This document shows, one piece after another, positions 38,985-48,661 of a stretch of 64,000 bases of DNA. Under the pieces are notes generated by a model, which ran no database searches, was not told where the DNA came from, and worked only from the letters and a program-made list of their open reading frames with translations. Positions within the stretch are counted from its first letter, which is position 1. Each line of letters opens with the position of its first letter. Position numbers and translations under genes: made by a program. The stretch is from Undaria pinnatifida (taxonomy: Eukaryota; Sar; Phaeophyceae; Laminariales; Alariaceae): positions 12,089,851-12,153,850 of the forward strand of contig JABAKD010000023.1 of NCBI GenBank assembly GCA_012845835.1, read 5' to 3'.

Positions 38985-39485
38985 TGTTGGACGTACTCAC
39001 TCCATTGTCAGATTGCAAGCAAGAATTCGTCGAAAAGATGGATCGGAGAATTTTGAGGGTTTCGTATATGTGTGGGATGGATCTCCACAACGGGATTTTG
39101 TGTTGTGGGTTTTTATGTGCCCGAACAATATCACTCTATTTTTCGACTCTATTTTGCCTGTTTCTTGTGTCTTCTCTGTGTCTCTTCTACGGCTACCACG
39201 CCAAGGGCTACCACGCCCCATCTATATTGCAAGGGCTATCACGCCTTCACCACTGCACGGCTACCACGCCTGTATATTTGCATCCCGGCTACCACGCCAC
39301 AGTTCCGAGTTCCATTTCTGGGTTATCATACCTAAGCTATCACGCTCCACCACACACGTAAATCGGGTCATCACACCCGCCTTAGTTGCTAGTAGTTCGT
39401 AGTTTACCGATCACCGGCTATTACGCCACCTTTCTCCTCCACCTACACCACCACCGGGGCGCCACACATACCAACCTACTCCACA
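38985..39485 (+). repeat. 3' LTR of copia-2
   Basis: This 501-bp partner of 31611-32111 has about 16 substitutions and no length change. It is followed by the CATAG duplication and then the gypsy integrase frame. Confidence 0.94.
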
Positions 39486-39490
39486 CATAG

Positions 39491-40889
39491 ATACTCTACC
39501 ATTTATTTCTCGGCCGGGCTCGTCCTTCCTGACCTCCAGCAACAACAAATTTGTCCCAACCTTTTTCCCATCACTAGTCGTTTCCGGACCTGCAGACGAA
39601 ATCTCACAAGGGCCAGTCCAACACTGCACTAATTTTGCGGTCAAAGCGAATTTCTTACTTCTTGAATCCGTTTCTCTCGTTTTTAGCACATGTTTACCCC
39701 CTCCAGATATGGTACTATGATCATCGTATACCCAGACCCATCCTCCTGCTTCAAACTTGGGGCGCTTTGTTATTAACTCCTCAAGGTTCTCATTAGCAGC
39801 CTCATGTCTAGCCTTGGTAAGACGGTCTTCCTCCCTCACTAATTGGTATGTCTTAGTTTGCCTCTCTCTCATGAGTTCCAGGTATTCCAATTGGTCTTGT
39901 TTCAGACCTTGATGACCTCTTACCCCTCGCCCTTCCAAAATAGTCATTGGCAACTTCGGATATCTCCCTATATGCACCTCGTTGGGAGCTAGTCCCGTAC
40001 CTCTACTAACATTGTTGTTGTGTGCAGCTACTGCGTGCATCAACATCTCATCCCAGTTCTTTTGATTGTCTGCAATTAAATATGACAGCATCTGACAAAG
40101 GGTATGGTTCAACCTCTCAACCATTCCGTTTGTTTGTGGATGATAGGAGCTAGTAAACTTCTTGACAGCTCCCAATGTCTGGTAAACCGCAGTACTTACT
40201 TGTGAAATGAACTCTGTACCTCGATCTGATAAAAAGGTGTGTGGGCACCCCCATCTCGGTATGTAGTCATCCACTATTCGGGCAGCACAACCTCGAGCTG
40301 TTTTCTCTTCCTTTGTCATAGCATACCCTTCTGCGTGTCTACTGAATAAATCTACAATCAATAACACATACGTATTGCCTCGCTCCGTCTCTGGCAATGG
40401 TCCTAATAAATCAAAAGAAATCATCTGTCCTGGGCGAGTAGGAAGTGGTAAGGAAACCAATGGCCAGCGGATGGTGTTGCGTGCCGTTTTTCTCGCTTGA
40501 CACGTATAACATCTCCGTATCCACCACTTTACACTATCCGCCATACCAATCCACCAATAATACCTTTGCAACATGTTCAAGGTCACCTTCTCGCCCAAAT
40601 GTACTGCCTCTTTGTGAGTACAATCCATAACCCATGGTCTCAGCAACAGCGGCACATAGGTTCTCACAGGCTCGTCTCCCAGCAATCGCTCAAATCGTCC
40701 AGGATTCCTGTCATCATGATGGGCAGGTTCCGGTGTTAAACGTTTCACTAAAAGTTTGCGTGCATCTGAAAGTTCTTTTAGCTCCCCTTGTGAGACCAAC
40801 CGCTTGATTTCCGATATTTCTGCTGTATCAGGTATAGTTTCTTCCGTGATCTCTCCCACAGGAGCACCTGACTGAGTGCAAAAACTCAA
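39491..40889 (-). CDS. pol: Gypsy integrase
   Basis: Integrase inserts element DNA into the genome. The open frame is intact for about 466 gypsy-derived residues and then reads into the copia-2 LTR. Visible are a zinc-binding region (HKEAVHLGEKVTLNMLQRYYWW...CYTCQARK) and the core residues in SFDLLGPLPE, FLSDRGTEF and SYHPQTNGMVERLN (the D, D and E blocks). NNNVSRGTGLAPNEVHIGR and GGWVWVYDD follow; both are usual in Ty3/gypsy. The N-terminal part overlaps the previous frame (40828-41628), so a shift near 40860 precedes it. Copia-2 removes the C-terminus. Confidence 0.93.
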
Positions 40890-41628
40890 TTGCGATTCTT
40901 GCGGATTCGTCTTTCATTTGTGCTTCAGCCCATTCACTTGCCGTCTTTTCACACAATTTTTCACCGAACTCCCGCGCTTCTATGCTGTCAATTTCTTCTT
41001 CCGGAAGCTCTTCATTATTATCCGAAGGATCGGGATTACCTACTACTCCGGCACTACCTCCTTCATCCTCAGGGTTAATCACCGATATAGTTTGTTTCTC
41101 AGCCAAACCTAATAAAGATCTTCCTTCTTCAGTTATAGGAAAAGCATGTAATACCAGCCCTGGCTCCCATTGGCCACTAATTACTGACGTAGGTCGCACT
41201 AATAATAATGGTGTTTCATCTGGTATAGCGAACCTACGATTTGGTTCTACTATTTTGGACAGCCTTCTCGCACGTTCCTTCTGGATCACCTTCCAAGTTT
41301 GAGCTGATTGCTCGATGGTAGTGAACGGCGCAGTCCTCAGCTCTCTCTCCCCCACCGCAAAAATAAACCCGGGGTCCAAGTATCCTGACCTATTATTATG
41401 TTGGTTGCTTGCATGGTTCGCTGCCAGCTGCTCAATTTGCACTCCGCTTGCTCCGATCAGATAAACATCAATATCTGTAGGGTCAGATAATCGAACATCA
41501 GGGTGATTGTCAGCTTCTGTGGCAGGTAATGGTAACCGCGACAGTAGGTCAGCGTTGCCATTGGACTTCACTGGTCTATACTCCAAGGTGTACGTATACG
41601 CACTCAAAAAATCAAACCATCTTTGCAC
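40828..41628 (-). CDS. pol: Gypsy RNase H end and linker to integrase
   Basis: It starts RWFDFLSAYTYTLEYRPVKS followed by GNADLLSRLP, the canonical end of gypsy RNase H. It then runs about 200 residues through a poorly conserved acidic linker (EDEGGSAGV...ELPEEEIDS) ending CSCGRDHGRN. The next frame carries the integrase. The N-terminal RNase H core is in 41604-41987, offset by a frameshift near 41625. Confidence 0.85.
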   Translation of the reverse strand: MQRWFDFLSAYTYTLEYRPVKSNGNADLLSRLPLPATEADNHPDVRLSDPTDIDVYLIGASGVQIEQLAANHASNQHNNRSGYLDPGFIFAVGERELRTAPFTTIEQSAQTWKVIQKERARRLSKIVEPNRRFAIPDETPLLLVRPTSVISGQWEPGLVLHAFPITEEGRSLLGLAEKQTISVINPEDEGGSAGVVGNPDPSDNNEELPEEEIDSIEAREFGEKLCEKTASEWAEAQMKDESARIAIEFLHSVRCSCGRDHGRNYT

Positions 41629-41987
41629 CCTATTAACTTTTGTTGATTTTTCAGGTTTTTCAACGGTTGATGATCACTCACTACAACAAAAGATATACCA
41701 TAAAACAGTTGTCGGTTCTTCATGACCGCCCACACAATCGCTGCACACTCCAATTCTGTTGCGCTCCAGTTTCGCTCATTCGGCAATGTGCTCCTACTAA
41801 GAAAACACAGCGGTCGGTTGGATTGATCAGGTTGCATTTGCTCTATCACCGCACCCAACCCATCGACTGATGCATCGGTTATCAGTCGGAAAAGTCTATC
41901 TATCTCCTCATATAGCCGCTTTAAAATCTGGAACGCTAGAACGTCTGGACTTGTCAGCCGTTTAAATAAAGTCTGCACTATTTCCAC
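41604..41987 (-). pseudogene. pol: Gypsy RNase H core
   Basis: LITDASVDGLGAVIEQ, NWSATELECAAIVWAV and VVSDHQPLKNL are the three standard RNase H blocks of Ty3/gypsy elements, including the catalytic D, E and D. The frame is shifted relative to both the upstream RT and the downstream linker. Confidence 0.88.
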
Positions 41988-42039
41988 ATGACATGCTCAA
42001 CTGTGAACGCGAATTTAACTCCTTTCTTCAAAAGGTTAT

Positions 42040-42390
42040 TCAGAGATCTGGTAACAGTTGCCATTTTTGTGGCAAAAATTTCCGACAGTGCGACGGAGCA
42101 CCCAACAGTGACCGTAATTGGCTCACGTTTGTAGGCATCGGAAGCTTAGTCATTGCTTCCACCTTACTAGGATCCGGCTCTATTCCCTTAGCCGTAACAC
42201 GATGGACCAAAAATTTGATCGTGCGCGCGCCTAAAAATGCCTTTTTAGGTGCTAGTTTTAAATCAAAAGTTGTCAATCTCTCGAAAAATCTGTCAAGGTC
42301 ACACACATGCTCTGCACCGTTTTTTGAAAAACACACAATATCATCAATAAACAGACGCACACGCTCTAATCCATCACAAACTCTCAGCAT
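42040..42390 (-). pseudogene. pol: Gypsy RT, palm C-terminal and thumb
   Basis: RLFIDDIVCFSKN holds the active site in an FIDD form. It is followed by FDLKLAPKKAFLGA, then GIEPDPSKVEAMTKLPMPTN and QLRSLLGAPSHCRKFLP, the usual gypsy RT thumb and connection. It is separated from the upstream RT frame by stops around 42400-42445. Confidence 0.88.
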
Positions 42391-42445
42391 ATTTTATTGG
42401 AACCACCCAGGACTGGATGCAAGGCCCATCGGCATAACTGTCTAT

Positions 42446-42770
42446 TCATAATGTATTTCCATTTTGAGTACCCACAGCCGTCAGCGGAATCGAGTCTACG
42501 TGTATGGCACACTGGAAAAACCCGCTAACCAAATCCATAGTGCTGATGAACACATTGGCTCCGCTAAGGTCTGATAATAAATCATCCACTGTGGGTAAGG
42601 GCATCATCACCGGAATTATGGACTGTGCGTTCAATCGTTTGTAGTTGCAAGTCAACCTCTAATACGACCGTCAGCCTTGGCAATGGCCACGAGTGGGCTC
42701 GTCCAACAACTACTATAGGACCGGCGTAGTATTCCTGCCAGCACAAGTTTATCAATCTCCGTTTTTCACC
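42446..42770 (-). pseudogene. pol: Gypsy RT, fingers and first catalytic Asp
   Basis: The frame 42446-42655 reads CNYKRLNAQSIIPVMMPLPT, then STMDLVSGFFQCAI, containing the first catalytic Asp. Just upstream, through a stop at about 42660, the sequence still reads as SSWTSPLVAIAKADGRIRLT-like RT. It is a degraded but clear Ty3/gypsy RT. Confidence 0.82.
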
Positions 42771-43121
42771 TTACTTAGCAGCTAGCACAGGGGAGTGCCT
42801 GTATGGTCGTTGTCTCACCGGTTGTGCATCTTTCTTCAAAATTATGCGAAAAGGGTCAACCGTGACGCGTCCCAAATCAGTGCTATGCTTGGAAAATCGA
42901 TGTGCATATTTGCAAAATAGAGCACCCAACGCGTCAATGTCTTCGGCTGTCCATAAGGTCTCCTCAAAATCAAGGGGTGTATTGCCCTTAAATGTTTGGG
43001 AATTATGCTCCATAACCTCAAAAAAGCTTGTTTTTGTGCCGTAGATAAACCAGATAGTACAGCTGCTGGTATTCATCATCCGATTTTTCCGAGTTACCGC
43101 CACCACAGACAACCACCTCAT
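42771..43121 (-). pseudogene. pol: Gypsy RT N-terminal segment
   Basis: FSKHSTDLGRVTVDPFRI followed by PVRQRPYRHSPVLAAK is the conserved entry to Ty3/gypsy RT. The upstream half is a poorly conserved protease-RT spacer. It ends at 42771 in a stop, and the RT continues in another frame. Confidence 0.8.
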
Positions 43122-43160
43122 TTACTCTTGGAACGTCGTTGGGGATGATGGCTGCATTAT

Positions 43161-43537
43161 CTAATTACACTGTACCAGGCGATCACCACCCACTCCAAAT
43201 CGCATACCCCTTTTCACCAGAAATCCGTCTTCTTTTACTCGTCGTATGGGGATTTCAGATATTATATATACCTGCCTCAACGATGGCTTCCTGAGGGAAC
43301 CGATCCGACCCAACCGGATACAATAAGCCCCCTTTTCGGCTTCAGTACCATCCGCGTTTGTGAGGCTTACCAGCAACCATGACATGGCGTTTGGCAATTT
43401 GTGGTTATGACTGGCGACAAGGACGATTACACGACCTTTCCCCTTAGGTTCCACCATGCCTACTGCGTTATTGATCCACTTTCTGTAACGCTCCTCCTTC
43501 AATTCCAATTCATTTGTTTTGGTAGCAAAAGTTACGA
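43161..43537 (-). pseudogene. Gypsy protease-RT spacer
   Basis: This is an open frame of about 125 gypsy-derived codons with a putative continuation of pol (VGMVEPKGKGRVIVLVASHNH, then ADGTEAEKGAYCIRLG). It carries no domain I can name. Its apparent start lies inside the MITE at 43540-43705, so the original frame came from further upstream. Confidence 0.55.
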
Positions 43538-43707
43538 TACAGTAGGTGGCCCTATATAGTGCGGGTGTCCGATATTGTGCGGGTGAAATCGTTTGGCACA
43601 ACGTGGACCCCTCTATAGTGGCCGGTTTTTATATAGTGCGGGTGCCCGGTATAGTGCGGGTAAATTTTCGTGACACATACCCGCACTAAATAGGGCCACC
43701 TACCGTA
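43538..43707. mobile_element. Tc1/mariner-type MITE (166 bp) with TA target duplication
   Basis: The element 43540-43705 is flanked by TA on both sides. Its ends are inverted repeats of about 27 bp reading C(A/G)GTAGGTGGCCCTAT followed by (A/T)TAGTGCGGGT. TA duplication and a CAGT start are hallmarks of Tc1/mariner/pogo-class elements. Inside, the word TAGTGCGGGT recurs in direct orientation (about 43557, 43574 as TTGTGCGGGT, 43634 and 43651), an uncommon feature for a MITE. It has no coding capacity and interrupts the gypsy protease-RT spacer. Confidence 0.85.
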
Positions 43708-44222
43708 TGGTTGTCTTTTCGCTCACGTCTCGATATTTTCTTATAGGGAAGTGCGACCAGCTGTCCCTACCAAGCAAAACATCCACCGTCATTGCTTCTT
43801 TTGGTACAACATGAGCAAAAACAACTAAACAGACGGTCGGGGACCTGGCCGACCCTTGATCTGTTTTCTTAATGTTTTCCAACTGAATGTTTAGACGTAC
43901 ATAGCTAGAGGTTATTAAGGGTACTCCGTGGAAACCTCCCCAAGTTTTTGGTGCTATTTCCGTCCTTCCATCACCCGAACCAGAACCACAAGCAAGCATT
44001 TTCCTGCCTTACCTTTTCCTTGATAAAGGATGCAGGGCTTCCCGTACCCACTAGTGCTGTGCACGCTCGTGTCCGCAGCGCCTTGCTGCCTCCGAACAGC
44101 CAAATCTTCGCCGTAGGGTCCCGTCTATCCTGAACTACCTCTCCGCCCACCGCCCGGGTAAATTCGGAAAAATAATCTGAGCGTTCTCCTCTCACCGAAC
44201 ACACACGTATTGGAGGGAACAC
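43708..44222 (-). pseudogene. pol: Gypsy aspartic protease with lost catalytic Asp
   Basis: The frame 44222-43971 contains RACTALVGTGSPASFIKEKV. In Ty3/gypsy proteases this block is (L/V)DTG(S/A), so Gly replaces the catalytic Asp (codon GGT at 44046-44048, one transition from GAT). The overlapping frame 43999-43708 carries the C-terminal protease block DVLLGRDSWSHFP. A frameshift therefore separates the two halves near 43985. The enzyme would be inactive even if the frame were intact. Confidence 0.8.
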
Positions 44223-44261
44223 GGGAACAGGACCATCAGAATCGTCCCTTGTTGACTGATT

Positions 44262-45001
44262 TTACGCATGAATTCCGTTGCGGATATTTTCAGGGTCAGA
44301 AAATATTTTATCTCCACTTTCCTTGTTATCCATACTACTTGCTGAACCTGTCTCAGCGTTGGGAACAATCGGGCTCTTGTCAGATGCATTGACGGAACCA
44401 ACCTGGTCTGGGTCCGGTTTTAGCTCGCATTGTTCCTCGTATAGTCTATATATACTACCCAATTTCGGATTTCCTAGAACTCGGCACTTCTTCTCTCGCG
44501 GTTCAGGACCCGAAACTTCATTTGTACCAACAACCATGTTCCTACAGGCCTTGGCGAGGTCTTTTTCATATGCGCACCACTGGGTGTACCCTTTCCTGGC
44601 CAACACCACACTCGTTTTGGGCTACGCATACCCCTTCCTGAAAGTACTCTGGCGCTAATCATCTGATCGTAGTACTTTCCTAACTTTGGTTGATCGGCCA
44701 AAGGGGGTGCGCTTACTTCCCCTACAGCAATAGAGATAGACTCGAATTCGGTTTCACTATCCGCTGCTACACTCGGCTTAACTTCGCCGCTTCGAACTCG
44801 CATTTCTTCTGGGGACCTATTCCAGTGATCCATACGGTTCGGACGGTCACAACTCGGCATGGTGCCCGACACAACGGTTTGTGTAGAAAGGGAGGACGAA
44901 GAACTGTTGTTGCTCGACGGAGATCTGAGGTAATTACTTCCATCACTGCCCGGAAGGCAACTAAAATTGGAATCCTCACCCTCACCGTTCTTAAACAGAT
45001 A
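44262..45001 (-). pseudogene. gag: Gypsy gag C-terminal region and gag-pol spacer (frameshifted)
   Basis: Three overlapping frames (45001-44767, 44872-44474 and 44609-44262) form a chain of poorly conserved sequence. The first begins ICLRTVRVRIPILVAF. It continues the frame that ends at the AGATA break on the far side of the 3.9-kb element (...FLVKKQDA), so it belongs to the same protein as the zinc-knuckle gag. YYDQMISARVL and then QWCAYEKDLAKACRNMVVG are the best-preserved words. No catalytic domain is present. Confidence 0.6.
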
Positions 45002-45279
45002 TATTGATTGTGCTTGGTACTCGATACAGCAGGTATGATGACGGTTTCATATATTAGGGAGTTCATATACTTGATGAGGCTTTCTCCATCTGTGAGGTCT
45101 CGTGCTTGCTGGTGACTTCCCTGACTTGACTGCTTGACTTGCTCGCTGCGCCTCGATGGTGGTCTTCGAAGTCCTATAATATATACATATGTGGTTTATG
45201 TCTACAGCTGGAGAATAACAGCACTTGGAGCTCGTCTGTCTGCGCAAGCACCTGTCTGGCGCCCGGGGTCGTATCAACA
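45002..45279 (+). repeat. 5' LTR of the 3.9-kb element
   Basis: This 278-bp LTR has a strong AT core (CCTATAATATATACATA, about 45173-45190) suitable as a TATA region. The short R/U5 follows. Confidence 0.92.
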
Positions 45280-45289
45280 CGCTATAGCG
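45280..45289 (+). promoter_or_regulatory. Palindrome abutting the 5' LTR of the 3.9-kb element
   Basis: CGCTATAGCG is a perfect 10-bp palindrome starting at the first base after the LTR. It is the third case of this arrangement in the window. Confidence 0.6.
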
Positions 45290-45330
45290 CGCTAACGATT
45301 TCAGGGCGCTAGAGGCAGCAGGAAGACGAG

Positions 45331-46193
45331 ATGGAAGGGGCTGCAACTGCGATGCAGGTGGCAGCGCTTCGAGAGGAGATGGAGATGAGGAGAGAGTTAG
45401 CAGCAGTGCAGCTGGCAGCCCTTCGGAGGAAGATGATTGCGAAGCTGCGTGCCACGCCAAGCGAGGCCCAGCACGCTGATTCGGAGAGGGCAACGGCAGA
45501 GCAGAGGAGGAAAGCAGCTGGGACATCAGTGCGACAAGAGCAGGAGGCTCGAGCCGGCACGTTGGCCACTGCTGCAAACCATACCCGCTCTGCGCCCACC
45601 CCCGAATTTGATAAGGAAGCGACGAGAGGAGAAAAAGGAGAAGATATGGGTGACGAGGACAAATAAGAACAACCTGAGGAGCTTAGTGGAGTGCAGACCT
45701 CTCGGAGCGGCAGCAGTGCACAGGATGGGCAGAGGGCCCTGCCGCAGCTGCTTCCGATTGAGAGAAGCCCCTTTGAGCCGGTTTGTTGGGTGAACCCGGG
45801 CGCGCAAGAGCAGGTGGCTCCGTTTGCGCGCCACGCTGGAACCCACCCCGCGGTGACGAAGGAACCGTCACACGCGGAAGAGCAAGAGGTCGGAGAGATG
45901 GTTTTATGTGCGAGTGGAAGGGGGTCTCACGAGGAGGAAAGTAGAGTAGGAGTCGGGGATGACGGCGTTGGGCTGGGCGAGGAGCAGGAGCATCAGCCGT
46001 TGCCACCGCCGCTGCCGCCACCGCCGCCTCTACCACCGCCTCCGCCAACGCCCGCGGAAGGCACGCGTGCAGACCTCGAGGCGGAGCAGCACGCCCTGGC
46101 AGTGGCGAGTCGCTTGGCGCTGGCACACGGAGCCCTGTTATCATTCGAGCAACGGAAAGAGGAGGAAGATGAGGAGAAGGAAGAGGAGGAGCA

Positions 46194-46237
<44 letters not shown>

Positions 46238-46365
46238 GGAGCAAGGACGGGTGGGGCGGCGGCAAGCAACACCACCTACAGCAAGGTTGTGTTTGGATCA
46301 GCATGGAGGCTGGACCGCAATGGCGCCTGGGTGCTGGGCTCATGCCTCCGTTCAGCCCTGATTGA
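45331..46365 (+). CDS. Novel ORF in gag position, coiled-coil plus poly-Pro and poly-Gln, one in-frame stop
   Basis: Two frames in the same phase (45331-45666 and 45691-46365) are separated only by TAA at 45664-45666. The first part is a charged, Ala/Glu/Arg-rich helix with coiled-coil character (LREEMEMRRELAAVQLAALRR). The second has an acidic Ser/Gly region, a poly-Pro tract (LPPPPPLPPPPP, about 46000-46050), a second helix (DLEAEQHALAVASRLALAHG), a Glu-rich run and about 17 Gln from a CAG repeat (46186-46238). There is no zinc knuckle, and no similarity to the gag of copia-1 or copia-2. It lies where gag should start. It may be a diverged gag, an acquired host exon, or a captured low-complexity gene. 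A splice-acceptor-like TTTCAG precedes it at 45299-45304. Confidence 0.5.
46186..46238 (+). repeat. CAG trinucleotide repeat
   Basis: A near-perfect (CAG)n run of about 17 units with one CAA near the start encodes Gln in the ORF above. It is a likely length-polymorphic microsatellite. Confidence 0.9.
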
Positions 46366-47172
46366 GGTATACGCTGTGTTCGTGCTGCCTGATCGATTGC
46401 CTTTCCCCCTGTTTTTGATTATGTTTTTGATGATACGTACGAAGATGCCGCTACTGCTGTTCAGGTATATTAATAGTAGGTGTGTCGCAGAATAGGCTTG
46501 TCTGGACCACCTATCATTATACTGTGAATACGAGTAGTTGGTTCTGTTGTCTTTCGTTATTTTGCGCGGGAAGATGGAATACGTACTTGGGTTGGGGCTT
46601 GGGGAGGATGAAATATGATATACGCATGATAGTATTGATTGAGTACGCACGTGACGAGCACTTGACGAGCCGACATTGTTATGTTTAGGTTGTGTGCTTT
46701 GCTTCGAACGCTGTGCTACCACACTGCACGTACTAACCTTGTCAGAGAGCAACACATCAGTATACGTATGATAATAGCCGACATGCAGCAATTCTGCTGT
46801 AACTTTTACTTGGACCTGTAATCAACAGAGGAAGGTACTTGGAACATGCTCATACGGTTATTTTGTCTCTCTGTGATGTTTTTGCTATTTGTACGAGAAG
46901 TACTATTATACTGCTGTGAAGATAAGGTTATGATATGATATTAATATGCGATGGAGTGGAGCATTGATACCGAGTGAAAATATGTTTTGGGCGACTCAGA
47001 TTGACTGCTGTAGGTGGTGTGCTCTTCCGCCCTCTCTCCCTCCCTCCCTCCGTAACGAACCAGTTATAGGTACGCGATGGTTCTGATCATCAATCATGTA
47101 GCACAAATGCTATGTACGTACTTAAAAGCAGGAGGAGTATAATGCTTTAAATTCGTAATCATATAGCAGTTA
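46366..47172 (+). other. Interior of the 3.9-kb element, no gene on this strand
   Basis: AT-rich noncoding sequence with a CCCT-rich patch near 47030-47050. No domain or structured repeat is recognised. Confidence 0.4.
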
Positions 47173-47676
47173 CTATGTGCTCTTTGTTGGCAATGTGAAA
47201 TATGCACCTGCACTTACTTGCCTGATCACGCCATTCGAATCTTGATGGATATATTTATGAATACGTTTTGTCTTTCCGCGCACTACTATTGGTTGGTTAA
47301 AACGCTGTTCTTGAGGCATTGTTGCTTGGTGATAAAATAGTACACTGCAGAGCTTTCCTTGTGTGGAAATCGCTCGAAGGTTCTTGATTATACCAGCAGC
47401 TCGTGGCAAGGGGAGATCACGTTTCCCCGATGATAAGTTGGCGTAATAACTACTGCTGTAAGCTTGAAACCATACCACGCAGTCGGATAAATTACGTTTG
47501 CGTATGAATGAGGATTTGAGATTTATTGTTTTAGTTTTAGGGTCAATCTCAATGGTGATACCGTCTCTGGCTGTCTGGCCTGGGCGGCTTTTCTGGTAGT
47601 TCGGAAAATACATTGACTGGTTGACCGACTGAAATGAGGATCTGAGATTTATTTTTAGTTTTAGAGTCGACCTCAA
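47173..47676 (-). CDS. Unrecognised ORF antisense to the element, candidate captured exon
   Basis: This is a 167-codon minus-strand frame inside the plus-strand element. Its composition is that of an ordinary globular protein (NLSDCVVWFQAYSSSYYANL, KLCSVLFYHQATMPQEQRF, NQPIVVRGKTKRIHKYIH). Near its end, after SNGVIRQ, the minus strand reads GTAAGTG, a consensus splice donor (47217-47211), so the coding part may stop at 47218. The upstream part (DGITIEIDPKTKTINLKSSF) is encoded within the 124-bp tandem repeat. I do not recognise a family. It could be a transduced host exon; chance is not excluded. Confidence 0.35.
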   Translation of the reverse strand: MRSTLKLKINLRSSFQSVNQSMYFPNYQKSRPGQTARDGITIEIDPKTKTINLKSSFIRKRNLSDCVVWFQAYSSSYYANLSSGKRDLPLPRAAGIIKNLRAISTQGKLCSVLFYHQATMPQEQRFNQPIVVRGKTKRIHKYIHQDSNGVIRQVSAGAYFTLPTKST

Positions 47677-47765
47677 TGGTGATACCGTCTCTGGTTGTCT
47701 GGTCTGGGCGGCTTTTCTGATAGTTCGGAAACTACATTGATTGATTGGTTGACTGATTGAACGAG
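47511..47765 (+). repeat. 124-bp tandem duplication
   Basis: AATGGTGATACCGTCTCTGG starts at 47551 and 47675. Two units of 124 bp differ by scattered substitutions and a few small indels. The duplication covers the start of the antisense ORF. Confidence 0.88.
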
Positions 47766-48648
47766 GATTCGAGAATGGAGGCTATTGAATGAGTTTCTGA
47801 TTGGGCTTGTGGGGTTAAGGTTGGGTTGTGGTTTTTGAGTGATGGTTTTCGGGCATTGAAATTTCTGCCTGTTTACTGATTAAAGTAGGGAATACATCGT
47901 ACGGTATTGAGATTTTTATTGAGGATCTTTCAGGTTTTGAGATTCTTGCAACGTGCAGTAGATCTGGAGTTAGTACTACTGGATAAACTTGTATCGACCT
48001 ATCGACACCGAGCTGATGGCCGTCTGATTATCGAGGCCATATGCCCCTAGTTTAGGCAGCTGAGTGTCTTGGAAGATTGTTGAAGTTTGAGCCAGTATCG
48101 TTTAGATTAAATACTGCTGTGCCAACATGCTCACCCTACGCATTCAAGCTGAGTGTTGAACGGGTTTTTCGAGACCAGGGCAGTAGAGGAATATTGTCTT
48201 TGTCTGGTTGCGGTTTTTGACTGATGGCTTTCGGGTACAGAAAATTCTGCCTGTTTACTGATGAAAATAGTGAAAGCTACTGTGCGGATACTTCGTATGC
48301 TGTTTTTGTATCGTCTCTGCCTCATGCAGCCCATGACCGTGACATCGGGAAAGCTGTATTGTTGGTTGTCAGGGAGGTGCTGAAGTTAAAGCCAGTATGG
48401 TTTAGTTTTTGAATTTGAATGAGTTGGCGTCGACGGCAGGTATTCGGTACGTGAATTTGGGATGTGTGATATTGAATCGGGATGATGATTTGTTGTTTTC
48501 GGGACTGCTATGAGGTGTGACCATGGTATGATATTGTGATGCTTTATTGCCATACTGTTCACCATGCAGGGAGGATATTAGTTGATAGGACTGTACACCT
48601 GTTCGGTATGCATACTGCGGATGTGTCGTGTCGCACAGTATCGATTGC
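47766..48648 (+). other. 3' interior of the 3.9-kb element
   Basis: AT-rich sequence with no gene. It contains two related copies of a block around TTTTTGA..GATGG(C/T)TTTCGGG (47836 and 48213). It also contains a decoy of the polypurine/LTR junction: GCAGGGAGGATATTAG at about 48568, upstream of the real GCAGGGAGGATATTGA at 48652. Confidence 0.45.
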
Positions 48649-48661
48649 AAAGCAGGGAGGA
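48649..48661 (+). promoter_or_regulatory. Polypurine tract of the 3.9-kb element
   Basis: AAAGCAGGGAGGA lies directly before the 3' LTR. It shares AGCAGGGAGG with the tract of copia-1. Confidence 0.75.

Larger units (their letters stand above)
31606..39490 (+). mobile_element. Copia-2: complete Ty1/copia element with CATAG target duplication
   Basis: LTRs of 501 bp (31611-32111 and 38985-39485) begin TGTTGG, end CCACA and are flanked by CATAG on both sides (31606-31610 and 39486-39490). Between them on the plus strand are gag, protease, integrase, RT and RNase H in copia order. The LTRs differ at about 16 of 501 positions by eye (about 3.2%). The coding region is interrupted by frameshifts in the gag zinc-knuckle area and near 38540, and by single in-frame stops at 34457, 35451, 37250 and 37523. 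This copy is dead, or would need suppression of four nonsense codons. It sits in the integrase gene of the gypsy element in opposite orientation. Confidence 0.94.

Noticed and set aside
45047-45577. Minus-strand frame of 176 codons through the 3.9-kb element LTR
   Set aside because: It is antisense to the LTR and to the novel ORF, repeats part of the gag read-through sequence, and has no domain.
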